Shown here: positions 17,028-26,415 of the stretch, piece after piece
How positions within the stretch are numbered: the stretch's first letter is position 1
How the letters are laid out: each line of letters begins with the position of its first letter
Assembly: GCF_003697815.1 (NCBI RefSeq)
Contig: NZ_RDQG01000018.1
Coordinates: 27,073-91,072, forward strand
Length of the DNA stretch: 64,000 nt
Source of the DNA: Halalkalicoccus subterraneus
Lineage (GTDB): Archaea > Halobacteriota > Halobacteria > Halobacteriales > Halalkalicoccaceae
Reading direction: 5' to 3'
Notes under the pieces: model-generated
Told to the model about the DNA's origin: nothing
Databases searched by the model: none
The model's input: the letters and a program-made list of their open reading frames with translations, nothing else
Translations under genes and position numbers: made by a program

Positions 17028-17215
17028 GCGAGGACGGTGCGGGGCTCGGGTGCCGACCGGCGGGCCCGCCGAGCGGCCGTCGAACGACTAGCCGGGTTCG
17101 AACGTGTTAAGGAGCCACTGCGAAAAGGGGCTACCATGTCATCGTCTTCGAGTTATGCGGATCGGAAACGCGATAGCACAGGCGATAGCGTCCATCCGAG
17201 CGGCTACGCGCGGTA

Positions 17216-19474
17216 ATGGCCGACGAAGAACTGGCCAAGGACCTCGGTCTTCTGTCGGCGCTGACGATCGGGATCGGGACGATGATCGGTGCGGGTATTT
17301 TCGTCCTGCCGGGAGCGGCGGTCAGCGACGCCGGCCCGCTCGCGGCCGGCTCGTTCGTTCTCGGTGGCGTCATCGCGCTGTTCACCGCGCTGTCGGCAAG
17401 CGAACTCGGGACGGCGATGCCGAAAGCGGGCGGCGCGTACTTCTACGTCAACCGGGCGCTCGGGCCGCTGTTCGGCTCGATCGCCGGCTGGGGTAACTGG
17501 ATCGGGCTCACCTTTGCCTCCGCCTTTTACATGTTCGGCTTCGGCGAGTACGTCGCCGCGTTCGTCGCTGTCCCCGGGATCTCGCTCGGCCCGCTCGCGC
17601 TGGCGGGTCCGGAGATCATCGCGCTGCTCGGTGCGGTGTTCTTCACCACCGTCAACTACGTCGGCGCAAAGGAGACGGGCAAACTCCAGAACGTCATCGT
17701 CGGCGTTCTGGTCCTGATACTCGCAGTGTTTACCCTCTTCGGCGTGTTGAACGCCGACCTCCAGACGCTGCGGCCGATCGCCCCGGAGGGCTTTTCGGCC
17801 CTACTTCCGGTCACGGGGCTGATCTTCGTCTCCTATCTGGGGTTCGTCCAGATCACCTCGGTTGCAGAGGAGATCAAGAACCCCGGGAAGAACCTCCCGA
17901 TCGCCATCGTCGGCAGCGTCGTGATCGTGACCACGATCTACGCGCTGGTGTTGGTGGTCGTGCTCGCGGCGGTGCCGAACGAGATCGTCGCCGGCAACGA
18001 CACCGCCGTCGTGCAGGTCGCGAAGATCCTCATCGGCCCGGTCGGCGCGGGCGCGATGTTGCTCGGGGGACTGCTCGCGACGGCCTCCTCCGCGAACGCC
18101 TCGATCCTCTCGTCGTCGCGGATCAACTTCGCGATGGGGCGCGACAGGCTCGTCAGCCCGAAGCTCAACGACATCCACGGGAAGTTCGGGACGCCGTATC
18201 GCTCGATCGCGATCACCGGCGGGTTGATCGTGCTCTTCATCGTCGTCGGCAACCTCGAACTGCTCTCGACGGCCAGCAGCGTGTTGCATTTGGTGGTCTA
18301 CGGGCTGTTGAACGTCGCGTTGATCGTCATGCGCGAGGCCCACCCCCCCGAGTACGATCCCGACTTCAGGGTCCCGTTATACCCGATCACGCCCATAGTC
18401 GGGGCCGTGCTCTCGTTCGCGCTGATCGGCTTCATCGACCCGACCGTGATCGTCCTCTGTGCCGTGTTCGTCGCCCTCGCGGCGCTCTGGTATCTGGCAT
18501 ACGCCCGCACCCGGACCGAGTCCGAGGGCGTCCTCTCGGAGTACGTCCGCTCTCGCTCCGAGGAGATGCCCGACGCGGCCGTCTCGGCCGCAGAGAGCGT
18601 CAAACCCGAATCCACGGACTACCGGGTGCTCGTGCCGGTCTCGAACCCCCGGACCGAGGAGAACCTCATCACGCTCGGGAGCACCGTCGCGAAAGCGAAC
18701 GGGGGGACGGTCCACGCCGTTCACATCGTGCAGGTGCCCGATCAGGTGCCGCTGTCGGCCGCAACCGATCATATCGATGAACTCGACGCCAGTTCGACGA
18801 CGCTACTCGACCAGGCCCGCGAGAACGCCGAGACCTTCGGCGTGCCGGTCGAGACCCACACGCTCGTTTCCCACCGCGGCTTCGAGGAGGTCTTCGAGGC
18901 GGCCCAGACCTACGAGGCGGACGTGACGATCATGGGCTGGGGCGGCGGCGGCGACGACTGGGTGACCGGCCGCGTCGAAAGCACGTTCGACGAACTCGCC
19001 CACGACCTCCCCTGTGACTTCCTCGTCCTGAAGGACCGCGGACTGGACACGGACCGGGTGCTCGTCCCCACCGCGGGCGGTCCGGACTCGGATCTGAGCG
19101 CCGAGGTCGCCCGGAACCTGCGCGACGGGGAGGGAGCGGAGGTCTCCCTGCTGTACGTCGTCGACGGCCCCGAGGAGCGCGAGGAGGGCGAGGCGTTCCT
19201 CACGGAGTGGGCCACCGACCACGACCTCGACGACGCGGAGGTGCTGATCGACGAGTCGGGCGACGTCGAGGGAGCGATCGAACGGGCGGCGACGGACCAC
19301 ACGCTCGTGATCATCGGGGCGACCGAGCGCGGCCTGCTCTCGCGACTGGTGCGGGGATCGCTCGCCTACGACGTGATCGACGAGGTCGAGTGCTCCGTGC
19401 TGCTCGCAGAACGCCCCTCGAAGCGCTCGATCCGCGAGCGACTCTTCGGTTCCGGCTCCGACGCCGAGAACTGA
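17216..19474 (+). CDS. APC-family amino acid permease fused to two UspA domains
   Basis: A 752-residue fusion. Residues about 10-430 are an APC-superfamily permease with about 12 helices; GIGTMIGAGIFVLPG (near 19-33) and PKAGGAYFYVNRALG are the substrate-site motifs. Residues about 460-605 and 610-735 are two UspA domains; the second has PTAGGPDSDLSAEVA and GATERGLLSRLVRGS. Permeases with UspA tails are known in archaea; the tails probably bind nucleotide and regulate transport. The tail is closely related at DNA level to that of the next gene. The substrate is unknown. The start gives the permease N-terminus directly. Confidence 0.92.
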   Translation: MADEELAKDLGLLSALTIGIGTMIGAGIFVLPGAAVSDAGPLAAGSFVLGGVIALFTALSASELGTAMPKAGGAYFYVNRALGPLFGSIAGWGNWIGLTFASAFYMFGFGEYVAAFVAVPGISLGPLALAGPEIIALLGAVFFTTVNYVGAKETGKLQNVIVGVLVLILAVFTLFGVLNADLQTLRPIAPEGFSALLPVTGLIFVSYLGFVQITSVAEEIKNPGKNLPIAIVGSVVIVTTIYALVLVVVLAAVPNEIVAGNDTAVVQVAKILIGPVGAGAMLLGGLLATASSANASILSSSRINFAMGRDRLVSPKLNDIHGKFGTPYRSIAITGGLIVLFIVVGNLELLSTASSVLHLVVYGLLNVALIVMREAHPPEYDPDFRVPLYPITPIVGAVLSFALIGFIDPTVIVLCAVFVALAALWYLAYARTRTESEGVLSEYVRSRSEEMPDAAVSAAESVKPESTDYRVLVPVSNPRTEENLITLGSTVAKANGGTVHAVHIVQVPDQVPLSAATDHIDELDASSTTLLDQARENAETFGVPVETHTLVSHRGFEEVFEAAQTYEADVTIMGWGGGGDDWVTGRVESTFDELAHDLPCDFLVLKDRGLDTDRVLVPTAGGPDSDLSAEVARNLRDGEGAEVSLLYVVDGPEEREEGEAFLTEWATDHDLDDAEVLIDESGDVEGAIERAATDHTLVIIGATERGLLSRLVRGSLAYDVIDEVECSVLLAERPSKRSIRERLFGSGSDAEN

Positions 19475-19568
19475 CCGGGTCGCCGTCCCCGTTCCAGAAC
19501 TAAACGAACGATGATTATCGTCGAATCAAAAGCCAACGGCTTAGTTCCTCTACGAGGTGGATCGAACC

Positions 19569-21380
19569 ATGAGCGACTCCGATCGTCCCAACGACGGTGA
19601 CGCCGTTCGGGACGCGGTCGAGCGGTCCAGAAGCGGCGCTCCGGCGGCCGGTGCGGTCGTGCGCGACCGCTTCTCGGCGGACGAGGTGTTCCAGCGGATC
19701 GTCGTCGTCGCGGACGAGGAGATCACCTCGGGGAACCGGGAGCTGTTCTTCAGCGCCCTCGCGGCGGGCTTTGCGATCACGATCACCTTCCTGCTGTACT
19801 CGACGATGACCGCCACCACGGGCGGTCATCCGATACTGAGTGCACTGTTGTACCCGCTGGGATTCATCTACATCATCATCGGCGGCTACCAGCTCTACAC
19901 CGAGAACACGCTCCCGCCGGTGGCGTTGACGTTGGAGCGCCTGATTAGCATCCCGCAGCTGTTGCGCCACTGGACGATCGTGCTCGTCGGGAACTTCACC
20001 GGCGGGGCGGCCGGTGCGGCCGTTCTGGCGTGGGGCGGCGTCTTCTCCCCCGAGGCGGCGGCCGCCGCGATGAGCCACGCCGAACACGGCCTCGAGACGA
20101 GCGTCTCGGCGCTGTTCTTCAAGGCCGCCTTTGCCGGGCTGATCGTCGCCGGCGTGGTCTGGGTGGTGTACGCCTCCCGGGACACGATCTCCCGGCTCGT
20201 GGTCGTCTATCTGGCCTTCCTCTCGATCCCGCTCGGGGACCTGTTTCACGTCGTCGTCTCCTTCACCGAGATGCTGTACATGGTCTTTTCCGGCGAACTC
20301 GCCCTTCTCACCGGGTTGTTCACGTTCGTTCTGCCGGTGTTGCTCGGGAACACGCTCGGCGGGATCGCGCTGGTGACGGTGGTGAACTACTTCCAGACCA
20401 CCGAACAGCGCCTCGAGTCGGTTCGGTTCGAGGGAGCCGATCGCCAGCTCTCACCTCGGGAATGGGCCTTCGGCGGTCTCAGGGGTCGCTCGTACGTTCC
20501 GATGGTCGATACCACCGACCCGGTCGTCCGCGACGACTCCTACCGGATCGTGGTTCCGATCGCGAACCCGCGAACCGAATCACAGATCATCGAACTCGCC
20601 TGTGCCCTCGCGAGCCGCAAGGAGAACGCGACCGTCCACGCGGTCCACATCATCCAAACGCCCGGCCGGGGATCGCCGGACTACGGCTCTACCCAGCGCG
20701 GACGGATCGTCGAGCGCTCCGAGGAGCAGATGGAGACCCTCTGGGACACCATCGAGGGATACGACGTCGGGTGTGAGACCTCGACGATCGTTTCCAAGCG
20801 GTCGTTCGAGGAGATCTTCACGGTCGCCGGACGCGAGAACGCGGACCTCGTGTTGATGGGCGGTGAAGACAACCAGCTGTGGACCGCCGCCAGGGCCGAG
20901 CGCACGCTCAGCGAACTGACCAGCCGGCTGCCCTGTGACTTCCTCGTCCTGAAGGATCGCGGGCGGGACGCCTCGCGGATCCTCCTGCCGACCGCGGGCG
21001 GTCCGGACTCGGATCTGAGCGCCGAGGTCGCCGCCACGTTCCGGGAGACGATCGGTTCGGAGGTCACGCTGTTGCACGTCGTCGACGGCGAGGACGAGCG
21101 TGCGGCCGGCGAGCAGTTCCTCGCCGATTGGGCAGCCGAGCACGACCTGGGGGACGCCGAGTTCATCGTCGACGAGTCGGGCGACGTCGAGGACGCGATC
21201 GGTCGGGCCGCGGCCGACCACACGATGGTGTTGATCGGGGCGACCGAGCGGGGCCTGCTCTCACGACTCGTGACCGGTTCGTTGCACTTCGACGTGCTCA
21301 ACGAGGTCGACTGCTCGCTGTTGCTCGCCGAGCGCCCCAGCGGACGGGGCGTCCTCGCGCGGCTGTTCGGTCGACGATAG
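19569..21380 (+). CDS. Formate/nitrite (FNT) family transporter fused to two UspA domains
   Basis: A 603-residue fusion. Residues about 30-285 form an FNT-type pentameric channel/transporter with six helices: ADEVFQRIVVVADEEITSGN, then LVGNFTGGAAGAAVLAWGG, which is typical of the family. Residues about 325-465 and 470-600 are UspA domains, the second again with PTAGGPDSDLSAEVA and GATERGLLSRLVTGS. It would move a small monovalent anion such as formate or nitrite. ATG at 19569 preferred over a frame start 12 nt earlier. Together with 17216 it makes a tandem of transporter-UspA fusions, 94 bp apart. Confidence 0.9.
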   Translation: MSDSDRPNDGDAVRDAVERSRSGAPAAGAVVRDRFSADEVFQRIVVVADEEITSGNRELFFSALAAGFAITITFLLYSTMTATTGGHPILSALLYPLGFIYIIIGGYQLYTENTLPPVALTLERLISIPQLLRHWTIVLVGNFTGGAAGAAVLAWGGVFSPEAAAAAMSHAEHGLETSVSALFFKAAFAGLIVAGVVWVVYASRDTISRLVVVYLAFLSIPLGDLFHVVVSFTEMLYMVFSGELALLTGLFTFVLPVLLGNTLGGIALVTVVNYFQTTEQRLESVRFEGADRQLSPREWAFGGLRGRSYVPMVDTTDPVVRDDSYRIVVPIANPRTESQIIELACALASRKENATVHAVHIIQTPGRGSPDYGSTQRGRIVERSEEQMETLWDTIEGYDVGCETSTIVSKRSFEEIFTVAGRENADLVLMGGEDNQLWTAARAERTLSELTSRLPCDFLVLKDRGRDASRILLPTAGGPDSDLSAEVAATFRETIGSEVTLLHVVDGEDERAAGEQFLADWAAEHDLGDAEFIVDESGDVEDAIGRAAADHTMVLIGATERGLLSRLVTGSLHFDVLNEVDCSLLLAERPSGRGVLARLFGRR

Positions 21381-21396
21381 GGACGCGATCCGTCGG

Positions 21397-21409
21397 GCTT
21401 TTCTCTTTT
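21397..21409 (+). terminator. T-rich terminator after the FNT-UspA gene
   Basis: GCTTTTCTCTTTT 17 nt after the stop at 21380: a pyrimidine tract of the kind that terminates archaeal RNA polymerase. The next gene starts only 18 nt later. Confidence 0.4.
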
Positions 21410-21426
21410 CGGCGGCTTTCCCCTTC

Positions 21427-22671
21427 ATGGTCCGGTACCACATCGAGACATACGGCTGTACCTCCAATCGGGGTGAGAGCCGCGCCATCGAGTCCGCGCT
21501 GCGCGACGCCGGCCACTACCGGGCCGAAGGCCCAGACGAGGCGGACGTCACCATCCTCAACACCTGCACCGTCGTCGAGAAGACCGAGACCAACATGCTC
21601 CGGCGCGCGAGGGAGCTAGAGGACGAGACCGCCGACCTGATCGTCACGGGCTGTATGGCGCTGGCCCAGGGCGAGGAGTTCGCGGATATCGACGCCCGCG
21701 TGATGCACTGGGACGAGGTGCCTCAGGCGGCATTGAACGGCGAGTGTCCCACGCCCGGGCCGGGCGTCGACCCCGTTCTCGATGGCGTCGTCGGGATCCT
21801 CCCGATCGCTCGGGGTTGCATGTCGAACTGCTCGTACTGCATCACCAAGCACGCCACGGGTAGAGTCGACTCGCCGAGCATCGAGGAGAACGTCGAGAAG
21901 GCCCGGGCGCTGGTCCACGCCGGCGCGAAGGAGCTACGGATCACCGGTCAGGACACGGGAGTGTACGGTTGGGACGAAGGCGAGCGGAAGCTTCCAGAAC
22001 TCCTCGAGCGGGTCTGCGACATCGAGGGCGAGTTCCGGGTTCGACTGGGGATGGCCAATCCGGGGGGTATCCACGGCATCCACGAGGAACTCGCCGAGGT
22101 CTTCGCCGAGAACGAGAAGCTCTACGACTTCATCCACGCGCCGGTCCAGTCGGGAAGCGACGAGGTCCTCGAGGAGATGCGCCGCCAACACAGGGTCGAG
22201 AAGTTCAGGGAGGTCGTCGACACCTTCGACCGGGAGCTCGACTACTGGACGCTTTCGACGGACTTCATCGTCGGCTTCCCGACAGAGACCGAGGCGGATC
22301 ACGACCAGAGCATGGAACTCCTCCGAGAGACCCGCCCCGAGAAGGTCAACGTCACCCGGTTCTCGAAGCGCCCCAAGACCGACGCCGCCGACATGAAAGG
22401 GCTGGGCGGGCAGACCAAGAAGGACCGTTCGAAGGCGATGAGCGAGCTCAAGAGGGAGATCGTCGGCGAGGTCTATGAAGGGATGGTCGGCGATACCCGT
22501 AAAGTTCTCTGTGTCGAGCAGGGCACCGGCGACTCGGTGAAGTGTCGCGATTCGGCCTACCGACAGGTGATCGTACAGAACGCCTCAGAATACGGGATCG
22601 AACCCGGCGACTTCCTTGAGACGGAGATCACCGCAAGCCAGACGATGTACGCGTTCGGTAACCCGGTCTGA
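21427..22671 (+). CDS. tRNA t6A37 methylthiotransferase (MtaB/CDKAL1-like)
   Basis: A 414-residue radical-SAM methylthiotransferase. The N-terminal UPF0004 domain carries cluster cysteines C11, C47 and C76. The radical-SAM cysteines are C131, C135 and C138 (CMSNCSYC). A C-terminal TRAM domain (about 350-410) binds tRNA. The archaeal clade converts t6A to ms2t6A at position 37 of ANN-decoding tRNAs, using two 4Fe-4S clusters. The gene stands alone, and its stop is 8 bp from that of the convergent MscS gene. Confidence 0.92.
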   Translation: MVRYHIETYGCTSNRGESRAIESALRDAGHYRAEGPDEADVTILNTCTVVEKTETNMLRRARELEDETADLIVTGCMALAQGEEFADIDARVMHWDEVPQAALNGECPTPGPGVDPVLDGVVGILPIARGCMSNCSYCITKHATGRVDSPSIEENVEKARALVHAGAKELRITGQDTGVYGWDEGERKLPELLERVCDIEGEFRVRLGMANPGGIHGIHEELAEVFAENEKLYDFIHAPVQSGSDEVLEEMRRQHRVEKFREVVDTFDRELDYWTLSTDFIVGFPTETEADHDQSMELLRETRPEKVNVTRFSKRPKTDAADMKGLGGQTKKDRSKAMSELKREIVGEVYEGMVGDTRKVLCVEQGTGDSVKCRDSAYRQVIVQNASEYGIEPGDFLETEITASQTMYAFGNPV

Positions 22672-22679
22672 GTCGGGTC

Positions 22680-23552
22680 CTATCGCCCATCTCGACTGGG
22701 TGGACCGCCTCCCCGTAGTTCGACACCGATCTCGCCGTCGAGTTCCGTCGGCGCCGCTCCATCGAGGTCGATCCTGGCATCGTGGAGGCGCGTCGTGACC
22801 TCGCGGGCGTACTCAGAGCGCACGCGCGCGAACGACTCGCGTGTCGGATCGCCGATCCAGATCCGGGCCGAGAGCCGTACCGGCCCGCCGATACCGACGA
22901 TTCTGACCGAGGGTTCGGGCGTATCGAGCACGTCAGGGTGTTCCTCGGCCGCGCTCACGAGCACCGAGACGGCGGCTTCGAGGTCCGCCCCGTGGCCGAG
23001 TTCGAGCGGGAGTTCGATTCGAAGGCGGTCGTTCAGTACGGGGTTGACGACAGTCGTCGTCGTGAGTGCGGCGTTCGGGACGGTGACGATCTCGTTGTCG
23101 AACGTGCGCACGCGGGTCGCGCGGAAGTCGATGTCCTCGATGATCCCCTCGCCGCCCTCCCAGCGGATCCAGTCGCCGATGTTGAACTTCGGGTCCGTGA
23201 CGATGAAGACGCCGCTGACGACGTTGCCGACGACGTCCTGGGCGGCGAAGCCGAGCGCGACCGTCAACGCCGCGACGACGAGCGCCGAGCGATCCAGCAG
23301 GTAGCCGAGTCCAGCGACCCATAGTCCGGTAACGATACTTGCGACGACCACGGCGACCGCGAGCACCTGCTGGAGGCCCCGTCGGAGCGTCGGCTCCGTG
23401 CCCCGCAGATCCATCAGATATCTCGCCGCGGGTTCGACGACGGCCCGACCGAACGCGTACACCAGCGCGAACGTGAGGAGGAACGTCGCGACGTTGCTCA
23501 GGAGGGTCGCGTACGTCGACAGCAATTCGACGAGGCGAGGCGCTACGAACAC
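22680..23552 (-). CDS. MscS-family mechanosensitive channel
   Basis: A 290-residue protein with three N-terminal hydrophobic helices. The third (ALTVALGFAAQDVVGNVVSG) is the MscS pore helix, followed by a beta domain (FNIGDWIRWEGGEGIIEDID, TVPNAALTTTTVVNP) and a cytoplasmic alpha/beta domain. It opens under membrane tension to release osmolytes on osmotic downshock. I chose GTG 23552 because GGAGG lies 4 nt before it; the frame can begin nine codons earlier at 23579. Confidence 0.88.
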   Translation of the reverse strand: MFVAPRLVELLSTYATLLSNVATFLLTFALVYAFGRAVVEPAARYLMDLRGTEPTLRRGLQQVLAVAVVVASIVTGLWVAGLGYLLDRSALVVAALTVALGFAAQDVVGNVVSGVFIVTDPKFNIGDWIRWEGGEGIIEDIDFRATRVRTFDNEIVTVPNAALTTTTVVNPVLNDRLRIELPLELGHGADLEAAVSVLVSAAEEHPDVLDTPEPSVRIVGIGGPVRLSARIWIGDPTRESFARVRSEYAREVTTRLHDARIDLDGAAPTELDGEIGVELRGGGPPSRDGR

Positions 23553-23603
23553 GGCTCCTCCGAGGGGACGAACGCCCACAAACCTTCGCTTGGCACGCGA
23601 CCC

Positions 23604-24524
23604 TCAGTCGTTCTCGAACTCCAACAGCTTATCGGCCGCCTCGTCGTCCTTCCACTCGCCGAGCTCCTTCGGGTCGATGTGGACGAACACGTCGTCGATC
23701 TCCTGGAGGTCGCGGATCGTCTCGACGATCTCGCTTTCGATCTCGTGGGCCTCGAGCAGGGTGCGCTCGCCCTCGACCTCGATGTGCAACGAGACGTCGA
23801 TCTCGGGGCCGACGTAGTGGGCGACGACGTCGTGGACGCCCTTGACGTCGGGATGGGCGATCGTCTGACGGACGATCTCGGCGTGGAGGTCCTCCGGGGG
23901 CGCACGCCCGATGAGGTAGTCGACGTTGTCCCGCAGGACCTCCCAGCCGGTGTAGAAGACACCGATCGAAACGACCGCGGCGGCCAACGGGTCGAGGATC
24001 GGATACCCCGCACGGGCGCCGAGGACGCCGACGAGCGCCGCGACGACCGTCAGCACGTCGTTCCGGCTGTCGAGCCCGGTCGCGACGAGCGCCGGCGAGT
24101 TGTACTCGTCGCCGACCCGGAGACAGTACCGGTAGAGCCCGACCTTCACGGCGCCGGCCGCGACCAGGACGACGACCGCGGTGGGTCCCGTCGCGATACG
24201 AATGTCACCGCTGTAGAGTGCGCTGACGGCTCCCCAGAGGATCGCCCCGGCGGCGGCGAAGATCGCGATAGCGATAAACAGTGAAACCAGCGGCTCGATG
24301 CGCTCGTGACCGTGGGGGTGGTCGGTATCCGGCGGCTGGGTCGTCAGGTACAGTCCCGCGAGGATGACGAAACTATAGATCACGTCACTGAGGCTGTTGA
24401 CCGCCTCCGACCCGACCGCGAGGCTCCCGGTCCGGTGCCAGACGAACGCCTTCGCGACGACGAGCCCCAGGTTCGCCCCGAGGATCAGAAAACCCACCCT
24501 GCGCACCGCCGCGGCCCGGTTCAC
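23604..24524 (-). CDS. Cation diffusion facilitator (CDF), probably Mn/Fe type
   Basis: A 306-residue CDF exporter with six helices and a cytosolic ferredoxin-like domain (about 210-300, with HPDVKGVHDVVAHYVG). The transport-site residues in helix 2 are N43 and D47 (NSLSD), and in helix 5 the motif is DSRND. Zinc CDFs use DxxxD plus HxxxD, so the N/D and D/D set points to Mn2+ or Fe2+ rather than Zn2+ (inference from family patterns). The gene starts 39 nt before the HIT gene end on the same strand, so cotranscription with HIT is possible. Confidence 0.88.
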   Translation of the reverse strand: MNRAAAVRRVGFLILGANLGLVVAKAFVWHRTGSLAVGSEAVNSLSDVIYSFVILAGLYLTTQPPDTDHPHGHERIEPLVSLFIAIAIFAAAGAILWGAVSALYSGDIRIATGPTAVVVLVAAGAVKVGLYRYCLRVGDEYNSPALVATGLDSRNDVLTVVAALVGVLGARAGYPILDPLAAAVVSIGVFYTGWEVLRDNVDYLIGRAPPEDLHAEIVRQTIAHPDVKGVHDVVAHYVGPEIDVSLHIEVEGERTLLEAHEIESEIVETIRDLQEIDDVFVHIDPKELGEWKDDEAADKLLEFEND

Positions 24525-24562
24525 ATCGGGGGTTCACATCGGGCGGGTAAATGGCCTTCGGG

Positions 24563-25096
24563 CTACCCGAACCGAACGGCGCCCTCGCCGCTCGTATCGG
24601 CCCCGTCAAGCCCCGCGAAGGCGTCGTACAGTCGATCGTACGTCTCCTCTAGGGCCTGGACGATCACCTTCGTTTCGCCGATCACCGGCATGAAGTTCGT
24701 ATCGCCCTCCCAGCGCGGGACGACGTGGGCGTGGAGGTGATCGTTGATCGACCCGCCCGCGCCTCGCCCGAGGTTGTAGCCCGCGTTGACCCCGTCGGGC
24801 GAGAAGGCCGCCTCGAACGCCTCGAAGGTCCGCTGTTTCAACCGGGAGTGGTCCAACAGTTGGTCCTCGGGCAGCGCGGTGTAGTCACCGGTGTGTCGGG
24901 TGGGGATCACCATCACGTGACCGGGATTATAGGGATAGTTGTTCAACAGAACGAACGCGTGCTCGTTGCGGGCGACGACGCGGTTCTCCCGGTCGTCGTC
25001 CTCGCCCTCGAACGCACAGAACACACATTCAGGCCCCTCCTCGGGTGTGTCGCGCTCGACCCACTCGATCCGCCACGGGGCAAACATCTGGTCCAT
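24563..25096 (-). CDS. HIT-family hydrolase
   Basis: A 177-residue protein. A zinc-type Cys pair C24/C27 (CVFC) precedes the HIT domain, and the catalytic triad HxHxH is H120, H122 and H124 (DHLHAHVVPRW). HIT proteins of this Hint/AP4A-hydrolase-like branch cleave nucleoside-phosphate bonds, such as AMP-lysine or Ap4A. The exact substrate is not known here. A TATA-like element on the minus strand near 25143-25155 suggests a leader of about 25 nt. It is divergent from a zinc-ribbon gene. Confidence 0.9.
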   Translation of the reverse strand: MDQMFAPWRIEWVERDTPEEGPECVFCAFEGEDDDRENRVVARNEHAFVLLNNYPYNPGHVMVIPTRHTGDYTALPEDQLLDHSRLKQRTFEAFEAAFSPDGVNAGYNLGRGAGGSINDHLHAHVVPRWEGDTNFMPVIGETKVIVQALEETYDRLYDAFAGLDGADTSGEGAVRFG

Positions 25097-25176
25097 GTCC
25101 CGGTGTCGGTCACCACGCTCTTAGTCCCTCCTTACTTCGCCCACACATATATTATTAACAATCTAAAAAAGATAGG

Positions 25177-25184
25177 TTTTTTTA
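25177..25184 (+). promoter_or_regulatory. TATA box of the 25207 zinc-ribbon gene
   Basis: TTTTTTTA centred 26 nt before the ATG at 25207, inside the AT-rich divergent promoter region 25140-25200. It predicts a leaderless, probably strong, transcript. Confidence 0.65.
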
Positions 25185-25206
25185 TGATTAGTTCCAATGA
25201 CAGATA

Positions 25207-25407
25207 ATGGCCGCCAAAGAACGGTCCCCCCAAACCACCCAGGAGCGCTGTATGACCTGCGATCGCGAGACCGAACACACCGTCTCACTGGAGATTCGTA
25301 CAGAGGGTTCGAACCCCGAGACCAACCACTACTCGCGCGAACCGTACCGACTCACGCGGTGTCTCGGCTGTGGCGAACGCAGAAGCCAACGGATGAACAA
25401 CGCCTGA
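25207..25407 (+). CDS. DUF7835-type zinc beta-ribbon protein
   Basis: A 66-residue protein with two Cys pairs, CMTC (15-18) and CLGC (52-55), spaced to bind one Zn2+ in a beta-ribbon; the remainder, SREPYRLTRCLGCGER and QRMNNA, is typical of a haloarchaeal putative zinc-ribbon family. It is cytosolic and could bind nucleic acid or a protein partner, but its function is unknown. The strong promoter suggests high expression. Confidence 0.8.
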   Translation: MAAKERSPQTTQERCMTCDRETEHTVSLEIRTEGSNPETNHYSREPYRLTRCLGCGERRSQRMNNA

Positions 25408-25474
25408 ACGGAGTTCGACCCGGGGTTGGTTTCGAGCCGTCGCTTCGCGAAACCTGTACCGAAACGTCCGGATC

Positions 25475-26374
25475 TCAGGTCCGCGTCGTTACTTCACAGC
25501 CGTCCTCGGTGACGATCAGGGTGTGTTCCTTCTGACTGACCAGCGTGTCGTCGTCCTCCTTGAGGACCGGATAGCCGTGGATGAGCCCCTGGGTCTTCAG
25601 ACGCCGAAGCGCCATGCCCGGCCGGGAGCTATCGAGCCAGCGGGCGGCGAAGGGTAGGGTACGGAACTCCTCGGTGATCTGCTCTAAGGCCTCGCGTGCC
25701 CCCCGATCGCGCACCGAGCCGTCGTGTTCGAGCGCGAAGATCTCCTCGTCGCTTCCCTCCGTTACCTTGCCGCTGCCGTCCGTGGCGAAGGGCTCGATCG
25801 CGATCACGTCGCCGGCTTCGAGGGTGACGCCCTGTGAGACGGCCCGATTCGGGATGCTCGGCTCGGTGTGTTGGTCCCAGTGGCCGAGTCCATGTCCCGA
25901 GAGGTTGACGACGGGATTGAAACCGTAGCCGTCGATGGTCTCCTCGATCGCCCGTCCGAGCTCGCCGGTCTCGGCGCCCGGTTCCACGAGGTCAATCGCG
26001 GCTTCGAGCGCTTCGGCAGGCGCCTCGGTGAGTTCGTCGTGGCCCGCCAGGTCGATGGTGGTCGCGGTGTCGGCGAGCCAGCCGTCGACGTGGACGCCGA
26101 TGTCGATGTTGATCAGCTCCTCGCCGAACGTCGAGTCGTCGCCCGCGCTCGGGGTCGCGTGGGCGGCCTCCTCGTCGATCGAGACGTTGACGGGGAAGGC
26201 GGGCTCGCCGCCGAGCTCGCGGATCCGGTCCTCGGCGTACTCCGCGACTTCGAGATGGCTCGCACCGACCTCGACCCGGTCGGCGGTCTCTTCCCGTACT
26301 TGCGCCAGGATCTCGCCGGCCTCGCGGTGTTTCTCGTGTGCCTCGCTCCCTAACTCGATACGGCTGCTGGGCAT
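25475..26374 (-). CDS. map: Methionine aminopeptidase, type II
   Basis: A 299-residue archaeal MetAP2. The substrate-side His is in AAHATPSAGD (about 70-79). Metal ligands are D95 and D106 (NIDIGVHVDGWLADTAT), H166 (SGHGLGHW), E198 (AIEPFAT) and E285 (HTLIVTEDG or preceding EHT). The insert typical of type II separates the ligands. It removes initiator Met from nascent proteins at the ribosome. Transcribed alone; the 228-bp region upstream holds several hairpins. Confidence 0.93.
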   Translation of the reverse strand: MPSSRIELGSEAHEKHREAGEILAQVREETADRVEVGASHLEVAEYAEDRIRELGGEPAFPVNVSIDEEAAHATPSAGDDSTFGEELINIDIGVHVDGWLADTATTIDLAGHDELTEAPAEALEAAIDLVEPGAETGELGRAIEETIDGYGFNPVVNLSGHGLGHWDQHTEPSIPNRAVSQGVTLEAGDVIAIEPFATDGSGKVTEGSDEEIFALEHDGSVRDRGAREALEQITEEFRTLPFAARWLDSSRPGMALRRLKTQGLIHGYPVLKEDDDTLVSQKEHTLIVTEDGCEVTTRT

Positions 26375-26415
26375 GGATGCGGTTCGGACGAGCGATCCAA
26401 AGCCCTTGCGTTGTC

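Noticed and set aside
17088..17110. GGGTTCGAAC resembling a tRNA T-arm
   Set aside because: No complementary stem or other tRNA arms in the adjoining sequence.
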